From JBHIKY01 sp042139015 (lineage in GTDB: Bacteria; Bacillota; Bacilli; Bacillales; Marinococcaceae), in the NCBI RefSeq assembly GCF_042139015.1, contig NZ_JBHIKY010000008.1, positions 124,001 through 188,000 of the forward strand: DNA of 64,000 nucleotides, in the 5' to 3' direction. The position numbers were made by a program, and so were the translations under genes. Positions 41,897 to 50,876 of this stretch are shown here, in pieces. The notes below the pieces were generated by a model. The model did no database searches and was not told the DNA's origin. It saw only the letters and a list, made by a program, of their open reading frames with translations. The stretch's first letter is position 1. Every line of letters begins with the position of its first letter.

Positions 41897-42313
41897 TTAT
41901 TGCTGCTGATCCAGATAACCCTGCAGTATCATTACCGCAGCCATTTTATCTATCACTTTCTTACGTTTCTTACGGCTGACATCTGCCTCCAGCAGAGTTC
42001 TCTCCGCTGCTTTTGTAGTTAACCGCTCATCATATAAATGAACGGGAAGCTGAAATGAAGCATTTAAATCCGCAGCAAATTCTTTGCACTGTTCTCCCCG
42101 AGGCCCAATCGTACCGTTCATATTTTTAGGCAGGCCAACGACTATGGATCCTGCTTCGAACTCATCAATTAATTCTCTTATCCGATTAAATGATTCACGG
42201 GGGTCATTTCCTTTGATGTGGATGGTTTCCACTCCTTGTGCTGTCCATCCCAGAGCATCGGAAACAGCTACCCCTATCCGCTTCATTCCTACATCAAGAC
42301 CGATTATTTTCAT
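41897..42313 (-). CDS. ruvX: RuvX/YqgF family Holliday-junction resolvase-like nuclease
   Basis: A 138-residue RNase H-like nuclease, known as YqgF/YrrK, implicated in pre-16S rRNA 5' processing and possibly in recombination. It begins MKIIGLDVGMKRIGVAVSD (first metal Asp), has SIVVGLPKNMNGTIGPRG and LYDERLTTKAAERTL, and ends near KMAAVMILQGYLD, giving the acidic triad positions. Overlaps yrzL by 4 bp. Confidence 0.95.
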   Translation of the reverse strand: MKIIGLDVGMKRIGVAVSDALGWTAQGVETIHIKGNDPRESFNRIRELIDEFEAGSIVVGLPKNMNGTIGPRGEQCKEFAADLNASFQLPVHLYDERLTTKAAERTLLEADVSRKKRKKVIDKMAAVMILQGYLDQQQ

Positions 42314-42582
42314 TCGAAATCCTTACGGTTTTCATGGAGATAAGAACGAACCAGCTCTTCTATCAATTCATCGCGCTCCAATTTTCTTATAAGAGAGCGG
42401 GCATCCTTATACCTTGGAATGTATGCGGGATCTCCAGACAACAAGTAGCCGACTATCTGGTTAATTGGATTGTATCCTTTTTCTTCGAGTGCCTGATAGA
42501 CATTTAACAATACTTCTTTTGCATCAACTTCTACTGAATCCTCTTGCACATTAAATTTCATCGTTTTGTCGTTTGAGTCCAT
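42310..42582 (-). CDS. yrzL: IreB/YrzL family regulatory protein (DUF965)
   Basis: A 90-residue protein MDSNDKTMKFNVQEDSVEVD, with VYQALEEKGYNPINQIVGYL and SGDPAYIPRYKDARSLIR, the signature of the IreB family. In enterococci IreB is a substrate of the Ser/Thr kinase IreK linked to cephalosporin resistance. AAGGAGGTG lies 8 bp before the ATG at 42580-42582. It precedes ruvX with a 4-bp overlap, downstream of alaS. Confidence 0.95.
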   Translation of the reverse strand: MDSNDKTMKFNVQEDSVEVDAKEVLLNVYQALEEKGYNPINQIVGYLLSGDPAYIPRYKDARSLIRKLERDELIEELVRSYLHENRKDFE

Positions 42583-42711
42583 CCCGTACACCTCCTTGTA
42601 TTTTTGAAACAAAGCGGGACGATCCGCTATGGTCTTTTTCAGCTCTTGGCTGGATTAAACACACGGAGCACTTTCAACATCATGCCCTTATTGTACACCA
42701 ATTATTCCCTC

Positions 42712-45351
42712 TTAGGAAATAGATTCAATGATTCCTGGCACTGCTGCCAATGCTTCATCAAGCTTCTCCGGATTCTTCCCTCCTGCCTGTGCCATATCTG
42801 GACGGCCTCCGCCGCCTCCGCCGCAGATAGAAGCTGTTTTTTTTACAATTTCCCCAGCCTTGTAGCCTTTGCTGGTGAGATCCTTTGTAACTCCGGCTAC
42901 AATATTGACCTTTTCATTTTGGACAGCTCCGACAACCACTATTCCTGATTCTAACCTTTGTTTCAGTTCATCAACTGTACTGCGCAGGCCATCCATATCC
43001 ATTGCAGAGAGTTTATGCGTTATTAATTTTACACCATTTATTTCTTGTATATTATCAAGCAGGCTGCCTGCTTCCATATTACCAATTTTTGCAGAAAGAG
43101 AATCATTTTCGCGCTGCAGATCTTTAATTTGCTTTAATAGGCCGTCTACTCTCTTTGGAATTTCCTGAATCGACTTTGCTTTAACCTTTTCCCCGGCAGC
43201 CTTCAGAAGCTCAAGCTTGTCATTCATAAACATATAGGCATTCTTACCTGTTACTGCCTCGATACGTCTTACACCAGCTCCTATTCCATTCTCACTGACT
43301 ATCTTAAATAAACCAATTTCGGCAGAATTTTTAACATGACAGCCTCCGCATAATTCTATACTGTAATCACCCACCTGTACAACTCTGACGTCATCTCCGT
43401 ATTTTTCACCGAACAGAGCCATTGCTCCCATTTCTTTAGCATCTTCTAGTTTCTTCTGTTCAATGACGACCGGCACAGCTTTCCAGATATTTTCATTTAC
43501 AATTTGTTCGATTTTTTCCAATTCATCTTCATTTACCTGGCCGAAATGAGAAAAATCAAAGCGCAGCCTGCCTTCACTTACAAGAGAGCCGGCTTGATTC
43601 ACATGACTGCCGAGTACATCCTTTAATGCTTGATGCAGTAAATGAGTGGCAGTATGGTTTTTAATGGTGCTCTGACGCTCACTTTCTATTACCTCCGCTA
43701 CTACGGACTGTCCTTTCCGCAGCGTCCCGCTGTTGATTTCAACAGTATGCAGATGCTGACCGTTTGGGGCTTTTTGAACATCCACCACTTTCGCTTCTAA
43801 ATCAGGTCCAGTTAATCTTCCCTTATCTGCAACCTGCCCTCCACTCTCAGCATAAAATGGAGTTTTATCAAGAATAAGCTGCGCTGTAGCACCTGTTGAT
43901 ACTGTATCCACAAGCTGCTTTTCATGAACAATTATTTCTATTTTAGCATCGGTTTGAAGATGGTCATATCCAATAAACGTACTGGACGCACTCACATCAG
44001 AAAGCACTGCATCCTGCGTCTGCATGGAGCCGCTCTCTTTTCTGGCCGCTCTTGCTCTCGCTCTCTGCGCCTGCATTTCTTCTTCAAATTCAGCAGTATC
44101 AATTGAAAAACCTTTTTCCGTCACATACTCTTCTGTTAAATCAGCTGGAAATCCATATGTGTCATACAGTCTAAAGACATCTTTGCCGGATACTACGCTT
44201 GAGCCCCGCTGTTCCGTTTTCTTCATCACATCAGACAAAATACTCAGACCGTCGGCTAATGTTTCATGAAAACGTTCTTCTTCATTTTTTATTACTTTTT
44301 GTACAAAAGCTTCCTTCTCTTTTACTTCCGGATAAAAATCAACCATAATGTCGGCTACTTCTGGTACAAGCTCGTACATAAACGGCCGGTCAATTCCAAT
44401 TAATTTTGCATAACGGACGGCACGTCTTAATAGTCTTCTCAGTATATATCCCCTACCTTCATTGGAAGGAAGCGCTCCATCGCCTACTGTAAAACTGACC
44501 GTCCGAATGTGATCTGCGATTACTTTAAAAGAAACATCCTTTCGTTCATCACTGCCATATTGTACACCCGAAATCTGCTCGGTTTTTCGAATAATAGGTA
44601 AAAATAAATCGGTATCATAATTTGTAGGGGCATCCTGAAGCACCGAAACCACACGCTCCAGACCCATTCCAGTATCAATATTCTTCTTTGGAAGCGGTGT
44701 ATACGTATCATCCGGATTATGATTAAATTGAGAAAAAACAAGATTCCAGATTTCAAGATACCGTTCATTCTCACCGCCGGGATACATTTCCGGATCATCA
44801 GGGTTGTTTCCATATTCAGTGCCGCGGTCATAAAAAATTTCTGTATTCGGCCCGCTTGGACCTTCTCCAATATCCCAGAAATTTTCCTCAAGACGGATGA
44901 TTCTCTCTTCCGGAATACGGATGTTATCTTTCCAGAATCCATATGCTTCATCATCTTCAGGATGTACGGTAACTGATAGACGGGATTCATCAAAACCCAG
45001 CCATTTTTTACTTGTTAAAAATTCCCACGCAAAATTTATTGCTTCTTCCTTAAAATAATCTCCAATCGAAAAATTACCCAGCATCTCAAAAAACGTGTGA
45101 TGACGAGCTGTTTGTCCGACGTTTTCGATGTCATTAGTTCTAATTGATTTCTGTGCATTGGCAATCCTCGGATTATCAGGAACAACCCTTCCGTCAAAGT
45201 ACTTTTTTAACGTAGCAACACCGCTGTTGATCCATAATAATGTTGGATCTTCATGGGGAATTAATGAAGCACTTGGTTCTACTGAATGACCTTTTTCTTT
45301 AAAAAAATCTAAAAACATTTGCCTGACCTGCGCTGATGTTAATGTATTCAT
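42712..45351 (-). CDS. alaS: Alanyl-tRNA synthetase
   Basis: The 879-residue class II synthetase starts MNTLTSAQVRQMFLDFF at ATG 45349-45351, preceded by AAGGAGG. The catalytic core includes HEDPTLLWINSGVATLKKYF and TARHHTFFEMLGNFSIGDYF; the editing domain has the zinc ligands HTATHLLHQAL and CGGCHVKNS; the C-Ala/DHHA1 domain ends with GGGGGGRPDMAQAGG. Transcription starts at a strong sigma-A promoter about 260 bp upstream and passes an alanine T-box leader. Confidence 0.98.
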   Translation of the reverse strand: MNTLTSAQVRQMFLDFFKEKGHSVEPSASLIPHEDPTLLWINSGVATLKKYFDGRVVPDNPRIANAQKSIRTNDIENVGQTARHHTFFEMLGNFSIGDYFKEEAINFAWEFLTSKKWLGFDESRLSVTVHPEDDEAYGFWKDNIRIPEERIIRLEENFWDIGEGPSGPNTEIFYDRGTEYGNNPDDPEMYPGGENERYLEIWNLVFSQFNHNPDDTYTPLPKKNIDTGMGLERVVSVLQDAPTNYDTDLFLPIIRKTEQISGVQYGSDERKDVSFKVIADHIRTVSFTVGDGALPSNEGRGYILRRLLRRAVRYAKLIGIDRPFMYELVPEVADIMVDFYPEVKEKEAFVQKVIKNEEERFHETLADGLSILSDVMKKTEQRGSSVVSGKDVFRLYDTYGFPADLTEEYVTEKGFSIDTAEFEEEMQAQRARARAARKESGSMQTQDAVLSDVSASSTFIGYDHLQTDAKIEIIVHEKQLVDTVSTGATAQLILDKTPFYAESGGQVADKGRLTGPDLEAKVVDVQKAPNGQHLHTVEINSGTLRKGQSVVAEVIESERQSTIKNHTATHLLHQALKDVLGSHVNQAGSLVSEGRLRFDFSHFGQVNEDELEKIEQIVNENIWKAVPVVIEQKKLEDAKEMGAMALFGEKYGDDVRVVQVGDYSIELCGGCHVKNSAEIGLFKIVSENGIGAGVRRIEAVTGKNAYMFMNDKLELLKAAGEKVKAKSIQEIPKRVDGLLKQIKDLQRENDSLSAKIGNMEAGSLLDNIQEINGVKLITHKLSAMDMDGLRSTVDELKQRLESGIVVVGAVQNEKVNIVAGVTKDLTSKGYKAGEIVKKTASICGGGGGGRPDMAQAGGKNPEKLDEALAAVPGIIESIS

Positions 45352-45381
45352 TGCATTTTCCTCCTTCATTTTTTTCCATAT

Positions 45382-45607
45382 AAAAATCCCGCCCCTGAAT
45401 CAGGGACGAGATTATCTCGCGGTACCACCCTGTTTACAGGCGGATTTCACCTGTCAACTCGGTCCCTTTAACGCAGGGATGCGGCAGGTTTTAACTGCAC
45501 TCCGGATCAGCTTTCTGCCAACCTTCTCCGCCATCTTATTTCAGCCAGGTAAAATGGTCTCTGTCAGAGGACTTCAGCATACTTGTTCCATCAAAGTTTT
45601 AATATTT
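45382..45607 (-). promoter_or_regulatory. T-box riboswitch (alanine specifier) upstream of alaS
   Basis: On the minus strand the leader carries the T-box core AGGGTGGTACCGCG (45418-45431) and a terminator of CTCGTCCCTG / AGGGGCGGG type ending in TTTTT (45382-45412). In stem I the segment GAAAGCTGATCCGGAG fits the usual specifier-loop pattern and reads GCT, an alanine codon, at 45509-45511 (AGC on the plus strand). Uncharged tRNA-Ala would stabilise the antiterminator and turn on alaS. The specifier assignment is by pattern. Confidence 0.95.
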
Positions 45608-45614
45608 AATTACA

Positions 45615-45643
45615 TTTATAAAGGATAGATAACCTTATGTCAA
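45615..45643 (-). promoter_or_regulatory. Sigma-A promoter of the alaS T-box leader
   Basis: On the minus strand TTGACA (45638-45643) and TATAAA (45615-45620) are 17 bp apart, near consensus, with the start predicted about 8 bp upstream of the T-box leader. Confidence 0.85.
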
Positions 45644-45711
45644 ACTTAATTATAGAGTATACTAAAGCGTGTCGGCAACTTTTTTAAATATATGCTGCAG
45701 GAGTGGTATTA

Positions 45712-47085
45712 ATGGCGGATAAAGCTTCCAGGCTCTCTGAGAAAATATTTAAAACACTGCTCGATGAGCTCGACGTCGGAATTAGAGTTGTTGATAAGCA
45801 TGAGCGACCAATCATATATAACAAAAGAATGAAACAGATTGAATCGATGACTCTTGAAGACTTTACAGAAAAAAAAATTACAGAGGTCATTCAATTTGAT
45901 AATGAACAGGACAGTCGTCTTCTTCAAGCTCTTCACAGCAGAAAAATTTTTAAAAATAAAAAGCAGACTTATTTTAACAATAAAGGCAGAGAAATAACAA
46001 CAATCAATCATACTTTTCCAATCATTCATAATGATGAAGTCATTGCAGCAGCAGAAATAGCTAAAGATGTAACTCAGCTCGTAAAGCTCCGCAGGGACAG
46101 GCTGAAGAGGAATCGAGACACCTCCTTTACTTTCGAAGATATCATTGGCAGGTCGAGTGCAATGCTTGATCTGGCGGAATCTGCCCAGCGGGCGACTCGG
46201 ACATCTTCATCTATTCTCATTATCGGTGAAACCGGAACGGGCAAAGAATTATTTTCCCAAAGTATTCATAATGGCAGTGACCGGCCGGGCCCGTACGTTT
46301 CCCAAAATTGCGCAGCCCTTCCTGAGTCTTTAATAGAAGGCATTTTATTCGGAACAGTTTCTGGAGCTTTCACTGGAGCAGTCGATCGAAAAGGTTTGTT
46401 TGAAGAAGCTGAAGGCGGCACCCTGCTGCTGGATGAAATTAATTCTCTGCCAATTTCCCTGCAGGCAAAACTATTACGAGTAATACAGGAGAAAAAAATA
46501 ACAAGAATAGGGGATAATAAAGAGCGTAGTGTTGATATACGGATTATGGCTACGATGAATGAAGATCCTTTTGAGGCTATTGCTCAAAACAGACTCCGTA
46601 AAGATTTGTATTACCGCCTTGGAGTAGTTACTCTTTTTGTGCCTCCTTTAAGGGAAAGAAGAGAGGAGATTTTTGACCTCTCAATGTATTTTGTTGAAAA
46701 ATATAATACTTACTTTCAAATGCAAGTGGAGGGAATCGACGAGGAAGTCATGCAAAAATTTTTACATTATTCCTGGCCGGGAAATGTGAGGGAGCTCGAG
46801 CATGTAATTGAAGGTGCGATGAACTTAATACTGGATGAACAAATTATTACTGCAAATCTTCTCCCTCCTCATTTTCTTAATAAAACTACAACTTTAAATC
46901 ACAAAATACCTGACCAACAGTCGATGCGTGACAAACTCGGCCAGGTGGAACAACAATATATCATCGAAGCGTTAGAGCGTCATTCTTATAACGTATTGAG
47001 AGCCGCAAAATATCTTGGCATGAGCAGGCAGAGCCTGCAGTACCGAATGGATAAATTTAAAATTACCAAAAAACCTAAACCGTAA
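45712..47085 (+). CDS. Sigma-54-dependent transcriptional activator, RocR-like (PAS, AAA+, Fis-type HTH)
   Basis: A 457-residue enhancer-binding protein. A PAS sensor domain (about 10-115, with DVGIRVVDKHERPIIYN) precedes the AAA+ domain (about 145-365): Walker A GETGTGKELF, the sigma-54 contact loop SGAFTGA, Walker B GGTLLLDEIN and the arginine-finger region RKDLYYRLGVV. The C-terminal HTH is LRAAKYLGMSRQSLQYRM. GGAGTGG precedes the ATG at 45712. It lies directly upstream of a -24/-12 promoter and rocA-putB, so it very probably activates them. Domain order resembles B. subtilis RocR, for which ornithine or citrulline is the inducer; the inducer here is unknown. Confidence 0.93.
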   Translation: MADKASRLSEKIFKTLLDELDVGIRVVDKHERPIIYNKRMKQIESMTLEDFTEKKITEVIQFDNEQDSRLLQALHSRKIFKNKKQTYFNNKGREITTINHTFPIIHNDEVIAAAEIAKDVTQLVKLRRDRLKRNRDTSFTFEDIIGRSSAMLDLAESAQRATRTSSSILIIGETGTGKELFSQSIHNGSDRPGPYVSQNCAALPESLIEGILFGTVSGAFTGAVDRKGLFEEAEGGTLLLDEINSLPISLQAKLLRVIQEKKITRIGDNKERSVDIRIMATMNEDPFEAIAQNRLRKDLYYRLGVVTLFVPPLRERREEIFDLSMYFVEKYNTYFQMQVEGIDEEVMQKFLHYSWPGNVRELEHVIEGAMNLILDEQIITANLLPPHFLNKTTTLNHKIPDQQSMRDKLGQVEQQYIIEALERHSYNVLRAAKYLGMSRQSLQYRMDKFKITKKPKP

Positions 47086-47087
47086 TT

Positions 47088-47135
47088 AAAAAAGCAAAAA
47101 ATCCGGCATTATAGTGCTTAGTTTTTTGCTTTTTT
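47088..47135 (+). terminator. Terminator of the activator gene (long AT-rich inverted repeat)
   Basis: AAAAAAGCAAAAAA and TTTTTTGCTTTTTT form a 14-bp perfect but AT-rich stem around about 20 nt, right after the stop. The arms also look like half sites GCAAAA/TTTTGC, so an additional role as activator-binding site is possible. A small GGCA-TAT-TGCC palindrome follows at 47138-47148. Confidence 0.7.
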
Positions 47136-47172
47136 CTGGCATATTGCCTAAACTACTGACAGTTCCAACCCC

Positions 47173-47189
47173 TGGCACAGTAATTGCAT
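47173..47189 (+). promoter_or_regulatory. Sigma-54 (-24/-12) promoter of rocA-putB
   Basis: TGGCAC (47173-47178), five bases, then TTGCAT (47184-47189): a perfect match to TGGCACN5TTGCW, with GG and GC at the required spacing. It lies about 50 bp before rocA and downstream of an enhancer-binding protein gene. Confidence 0.93.
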
Positions 47190-47237
47190 ATATAAAATGT
47201 TGAATTGATCTACTATTATACTAGGGAGTGAATTACC

Positions 47238-48788
47238 ATGGTTTGGGAATATAAGCATGAGCCTTTTACGGACTTCACTGAAGAACAGAATAAACAAGAT
47301 TTTCAAGCTGCACTCAAACTGGTGAAAAGTGAGCTCGGCAAGAATTATCCTCTTATAATCGGAGGAGAAAAAATTTATACAGACGACAAAATTATTTCTG
47401 AAAATCCAGCTAATAAAAAAGAAGTGGTTGGATATGTTTCAAAAGCGACGAAAAAGCATGCAGAAACAGCGATGACAAAAGCATGGGAAGCATTTTATGA
47501 ATGGAAAAAATGGAAGCCGGAAGCTAGAGCAAATGTACTGTTCCGTGCTGCTGCTATTATTAGAAGAAAAAAGCACGAATTTTCTTCTATTCTGGTATAT
47601 GAAGCTGGAAAACCCTGGAAGGAAGCAGATGCGGATACAGCTGAAGCCATCGACTTCTTAGAATATTATGGAAGGCAGGCAATCAGACTTAAAGACGGTA
47701 TGCCGATAAACAGCCGCGAACAGCTGGAGAACAATGAATTCACCTACATTCCTCTCGGTGTAGGGGTGACTATCTCCCCTTGGAATTTTGCGTTTGCAAT
47801 TATGGCTGGTACCACTGTCGGGCCGATGGTATGTGGAAACCCTATATTATTAAAACCTGCAAGTACAACTCCGGTAATCGCTTACAAGTTTATGGAGGCT
47901 CTTGAAGAGGCAGGAATGCCTGCTGGAGTCGTTAATTACATCCCTGGAAGCGGTGCCGAAATCGGTGACTACCTTGTAGAGCATCCAAAAACACGTTTTG
48001 TAACTTTCACAGGCTCCAAGGAAGTGGGAATTGGCATTTACGAGAAAGCAGCAAAAGTCCAGCCCGGGCAGATCTGGCTGAAGCGATGCAGTATTGAAAT
48101 GGGAGGCAAGGATACGATCGTTGTTGACAGTGATGCAGATCTAGAGATTGCAAGTGAAGCTATTGTGTATTCAGCCTTCGGCTTTTCCGGTCAAAAATGC
48201 TCTGCCTGTTCCCGGGCTGTAGTCCATAAGGATGTCTATGATCAAGTATTAGAGCTGGTGTCAGAAAAAACGAAAGAACTGACTGTTGGACCTCCGGAAC
48301 AGCATGTAAACTTTATGGGGCCGGTCAACGATCAAGCGGCTCATGATAAAGTTATGAAATATATTGATATTGGAAAACAGGAAGGACGCCTTATTGAGGG
48401 TGGAAATGGAGATTCTTCCGATGGATATTTTGTTCGTCCAACTGTTTTTGCAGATCTTGATCCGCAGTCACGGCTGATGCAGGAGGAGATCTTCGGCCCC
48501 GTCGTTGCTTTTTCAAAAGCGGACAGCTTTCAGGATGCACTGAACATTGCAAATAACACTGAATATGGCTTGACCGGTGCTGTGATATCTAACAACCGCG
48601 CTCACCTTGAGAAGGCCAGAGAGGAATTTCATGTCGGCAATTTGTATTTTAACAGAGGATGCACTGCTGCAATTGTCGGTTACCAGCCTTTTGGAGGCTT
48701 TAACATGTCAGGAACTGATTCAAAAGCGGGCGGTCCGGACTATCTTCTGCTCTTTATGCAGCCGAAAACTGTAACCGACCAGTTCTAA
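47238..48788 (+). CDS. rocA: 1-pyrroline-5-carboxylate dehydrogenase (RocA/PutC type)
   Basis: NAD-dependent aldehyde dehydrogenase that oxidises glutamate semialdehyde/P5C to glutamate. The 516-residue protein has the family opening MVWEYKHEPFTDFTEEQNKQ, the NAD-binding TISPWNFAFAIMAGTTVGPM, FTGSKEVG, the catalytic Glu in IEMGGKDTIVVDSDAD and the catalytic Cys in FSGQKCSACSRAV (near 320). Length matches Bacillus RocA (515). It is the first gene after the sigma-54 promoter and is followed by proline dehydrogenase. Confidence 0.96.
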   Translation: MVWEYKHEPFTDFTEEQNKQDFQAALKLVKSELGKNYPLIIGGEKIYTDDKIISENPANKKEVVGYVSKATKKHAETAMTKAWEAFYEWKKWKPEARANVLFRAAAIIRRKKHEFSSILVYEAGKPWKEADADTAEAIDFLEYYGRQAIRLKDGMPINSREQLENNEFTYIPLGVGVTISPWNFAFAIMAGTTVGPMVCGNPILLKPASTTPVIAYKFMEALEEAGMPAGVVNYIPGSGAEIGDYLVEHPKTRFVTFTGSKEVGIGIYEKAAKVQPGQIWLKRCSIEMGGKDTIVVDSDADLEIASEAIVYSAFGFSGQKCSACSRAVVHKDVYDQVLELVSEKTKELTVGPPEQHVNFMGPVNDQAAHDKVMKYIDIGKQEGRLIEGGNGDSSDGYFVRPTVFADLDPQSRLMQEEIFGPVVAFSKADSFQDALNIANNTEYGLTGAVISNNRAHLEKAREEFHVGNLYFNRGCTAAIVGYQPFGGFNMSGTDSKAGGPDYLLLFMQPKTVTDQF

Positions 48789-48804
48789 ACAAAGATTAAG
48801 CAAT

Positions 48805-48837
48805 GGCGGTTCCCTGTCAAAAGGAACCGCCCTCTTT
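48805..48837 (+). terminator. Intercistronic hairpin between rocA and putB
   Basis: GGCGGTTCC-N9-GGAACCGCC is a 9-bp GC-rich stem followed by CTCTTTAT. The poor T-tract and the close downstream gene suggest partial termination or mRNA stabilisation rather than a full stop. Confidence 0.6.
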
Positions 48838-48856
48838 ATAAAGGGGGATCTTACTA

Positions 48857-49768
48857 GTGAAACAAGCGTCGAGAAATTTCTTTTTGTTTCTTTCAAAGAA
48901 CAAAACTTTAAATAAAAGTGCTAAACGCTGGGGACTTAGCTTAGGTGCTTCTAAAGTAGTGGCTGGCGCTGATTTGAAAGAGGCGATGGAATCAGTAAGA
49001 AAATTAAACCAGGAGGGGCTGATGTGCACTCTAGATCATTTAGGCGAATTTGTAACGGAGAAGCAGGAAGCCAAAGATGCAGCCGATTACAGTTTAAAAA
49101 CTCTCGAAGCAATTGTAAACTACGAAGTGGATTGTAATTTATCACTCAAGCTGACTAAGCTGGGACTAGACATTGACCGGAAGCTTTGTATTCAAAATAT
49201 GGAAAAAATTCTGGAGAAGGCTGCAGCCTACGATATATTTGTGCGAATTGATATGGAAGATTACGCCCATTATGAACAAACTCTTGATATTTTAAAGCAA
49301 TTGCGGAAAAAGTACAGCAATGTGGGGACGGTCATTCAGGCTTATCTATATAGAGCTTCTCAAGACGTAGAAGCACTTAAAGGTGTACCTCTTCGCCTTG
49401 TGAAAGGGGCTTACAAAGAAAGTCCTGCTGTGGCAATGCAGGAAAAAGCAGCAATTGATGAAAATTTCTTTAATATTATTCAAATTCATTTATTGAATGG
49501 CAGCTATACGGCAATCGCCACGCATGATCATGTAATAATAGAAAAAGTTAAAGCATTTGTTACTCAGCATAATATTCCCCGCGACCTTTTTGAATTTCAA
49601 ATGCTTTATGGATTCCGTACTGAAATGCAACTTCAGATTGTGAAGGAAGGGTACCTCTTCCGTACGTATGTGCCTTTTGGGAAGGATTGGTACGGGTATT
49701 TTATGAGAAGATTGGCAGAAAGGCCACAAAATGTAGCTTTTGCTTTTAAAGGGCTTTTTTCGAAGTAA
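48857..49768 (+). CDS. putB: Proline dehydrogenase (PutB type)
   Basis: FAD-dependent enzyme converting proline to P5C, the substrate of the upstream RocA. The 303-residue protein starts at GTG 48857 after AAAGGGGG and shows the TIM-barrel motifs FVRIDMEDYAHYEQTLDI, VIQAYLYRASQDV, LRLVKGAYKES and FEFQMLYGFRTEMQ, with PFGKDWYGYFMRRLAERPQN at the end. It overlaps the convergent yrrI stop by 23 bp. Confidence 0.96.
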   Translation: MKQASRNFFLFLSKNKTLNKSAKRWGLSLGASKVVAGADLKEAMESVRKLNQEGLMCTLDHLGEFVTEKQEAKDAADYSLKTLEAIVNYEVDCNLSLKLTKLGLDIDRKLCIQNMEKILEKAAAYDIFVRIDMEDYAHYEQTLDILKQLRKKYSNVGTVIQAYLYRASQDVEALKGVPLRLVKGAYKESPAVAMQEKAAIDENFFNIIQIHLLNGSYTAIATHDHVIIEKVKAFVTQHNIPRDLFEFQMLYGFRTEMQLQIVKEGYLFRTYVPFGKDWYGYFMRRLAERPQNVAFAFKGLFSK

Positions 49769-50813
49769 CCTTTCTCTTTTTGAATGTTCTGTATACATTA
49801 TGGGCAGCTACAAACAGGGGAACTGCCAGCAAAAGCCCGATGATTCCAGCTGTCTCAAAACCTAATAGCAATGCAAACACAATAACGAGCGGATGCAGAT
49901 GAACGGTTCTGCCCACAATATATGGGGAAAGCACACTGCCTTCAAGCTGCTGAATTAATAAAATCAGTCCGAGAGTAAACAGCAGAGCGGAACCTGACTC
50001 TGTCCCTGCCACAGCAAGCGCTGGAATAGCTCCGATAATCGGTCCGAAATAAGGAATAATATCCATTATCCCTATAAATATTCCAAGGACAATAGCATAA
50101 GGAATCTTCAATATCCATAAACCAATAATTGTTAGAATTCCAACAGAAGAAGCTACAATAAATTGGCCTCTTATATAATCACCAAGTGCTTCATCTACAG
50201 CATGAGCAAGAATTTCCCCCTCATCTCTCCACTTCGGAGGGATTAATTTCTTTACGAACGAATCAATCATATCTATATCTTTTAAAATGTAAAACACTAA
50301 AAAGGGAAGCAGGAAAAAAATTAATGCTCCATCAACAATAAGACGCCAATGCTCCATGGTCCCGCTTATCCAGGATGTAATAGATTTTTCTGTGTTGGTA
50401 AATGCCTGCTCCAGGCTGTCATGAACTGCAGAAGGCATCATATCGATTTGGCGGTGGGCTGCTGACACGAAGTAATAAAATTGATCAAAAATGGACGGAA
50501 GCTGCTGCTGCAGGCGGTCTAACTGCTCAAAAAATACCGGACTGAAATACCAGGCTGTCCAGCCGGTCCCTCCGAAGAAAACCGCATATACAAACAGAAT
50601 AGCTGCACTTCTCGGGATTTTTTTTCTTTGAAGCATATCAATAAACGGGTGGAGCAGATAAGCCACCACTGCCGCTGCCGCAAAAGGGAGCAGCACCTTT
50701 GCGGCCAAGTGAAATAAATTCAACCAGATGGTCTGCAGCAGGGCCAACAAGTATAAACCAATCAGTGCAAGCACGATAATAGCTGACCAGTACAAAATTT
50801 TTCTTTTAAACAT
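49746..50813 (-). CDS. yrrI: AI-2E family membrane transporter YrrI
   Basis: A 355-residue polytopic membrane protein of the AI-2E (UPF0118) family, with about eight transmembrane helices and the conserved C-terminal part (GIMDIIPYFGPIIGAIPALA; LIQQLEGSVLSPYIVGRTVH; HPLVIVFALLLGFETAGIIG). I start at ATG 50811-50813 (MFKRKILYW), as in B. subtilis YrrI; an ATG four codons earlier is too close to the ribosome binding site. Substrate unknown; some members are Na+/H+ antiporters. In B. subtilis yrrI is next to alaS, here they are separated by the proline locus. Confidence 0.92.
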   Translation of the reverse strand: MFKRKILYWSAIIVLALIGLYLLALLQTIWLNLFHLAAKVLLPFAAAAVVAYLLHPFIDMLQRKKIPRSAAILFVYAVFFGGTGWTAWYFSPVFFEQLDRLQQQLPSIFDQFYYFVSAAHRQIDMMPSAVHDSLEQAFTNTEKSITSWISGTMEHWRLIVDGALIFFLLPFLVFYILKDIDMIDSFVKKLIPPKWRDEGEILAHAVDEALGDYIRGQFIVASSVGILTIIGLWILKIPYAIVLGIFIGIMDIIPYFGPIIGAIPALAVAGTESGSALLFTLGLILLIQQLEGSVLSPYIVGRTVHLHPLVIVFALLLGFETAGIIGLLLAVPLFVAAHNVYRTFKKRKVTSKKAL

Positions 50814-50876
50814 AATGCATCCCATCCTTTCACACTATTAGGATGAGATTTTTATAAGTATTTTATGATTAATCAC

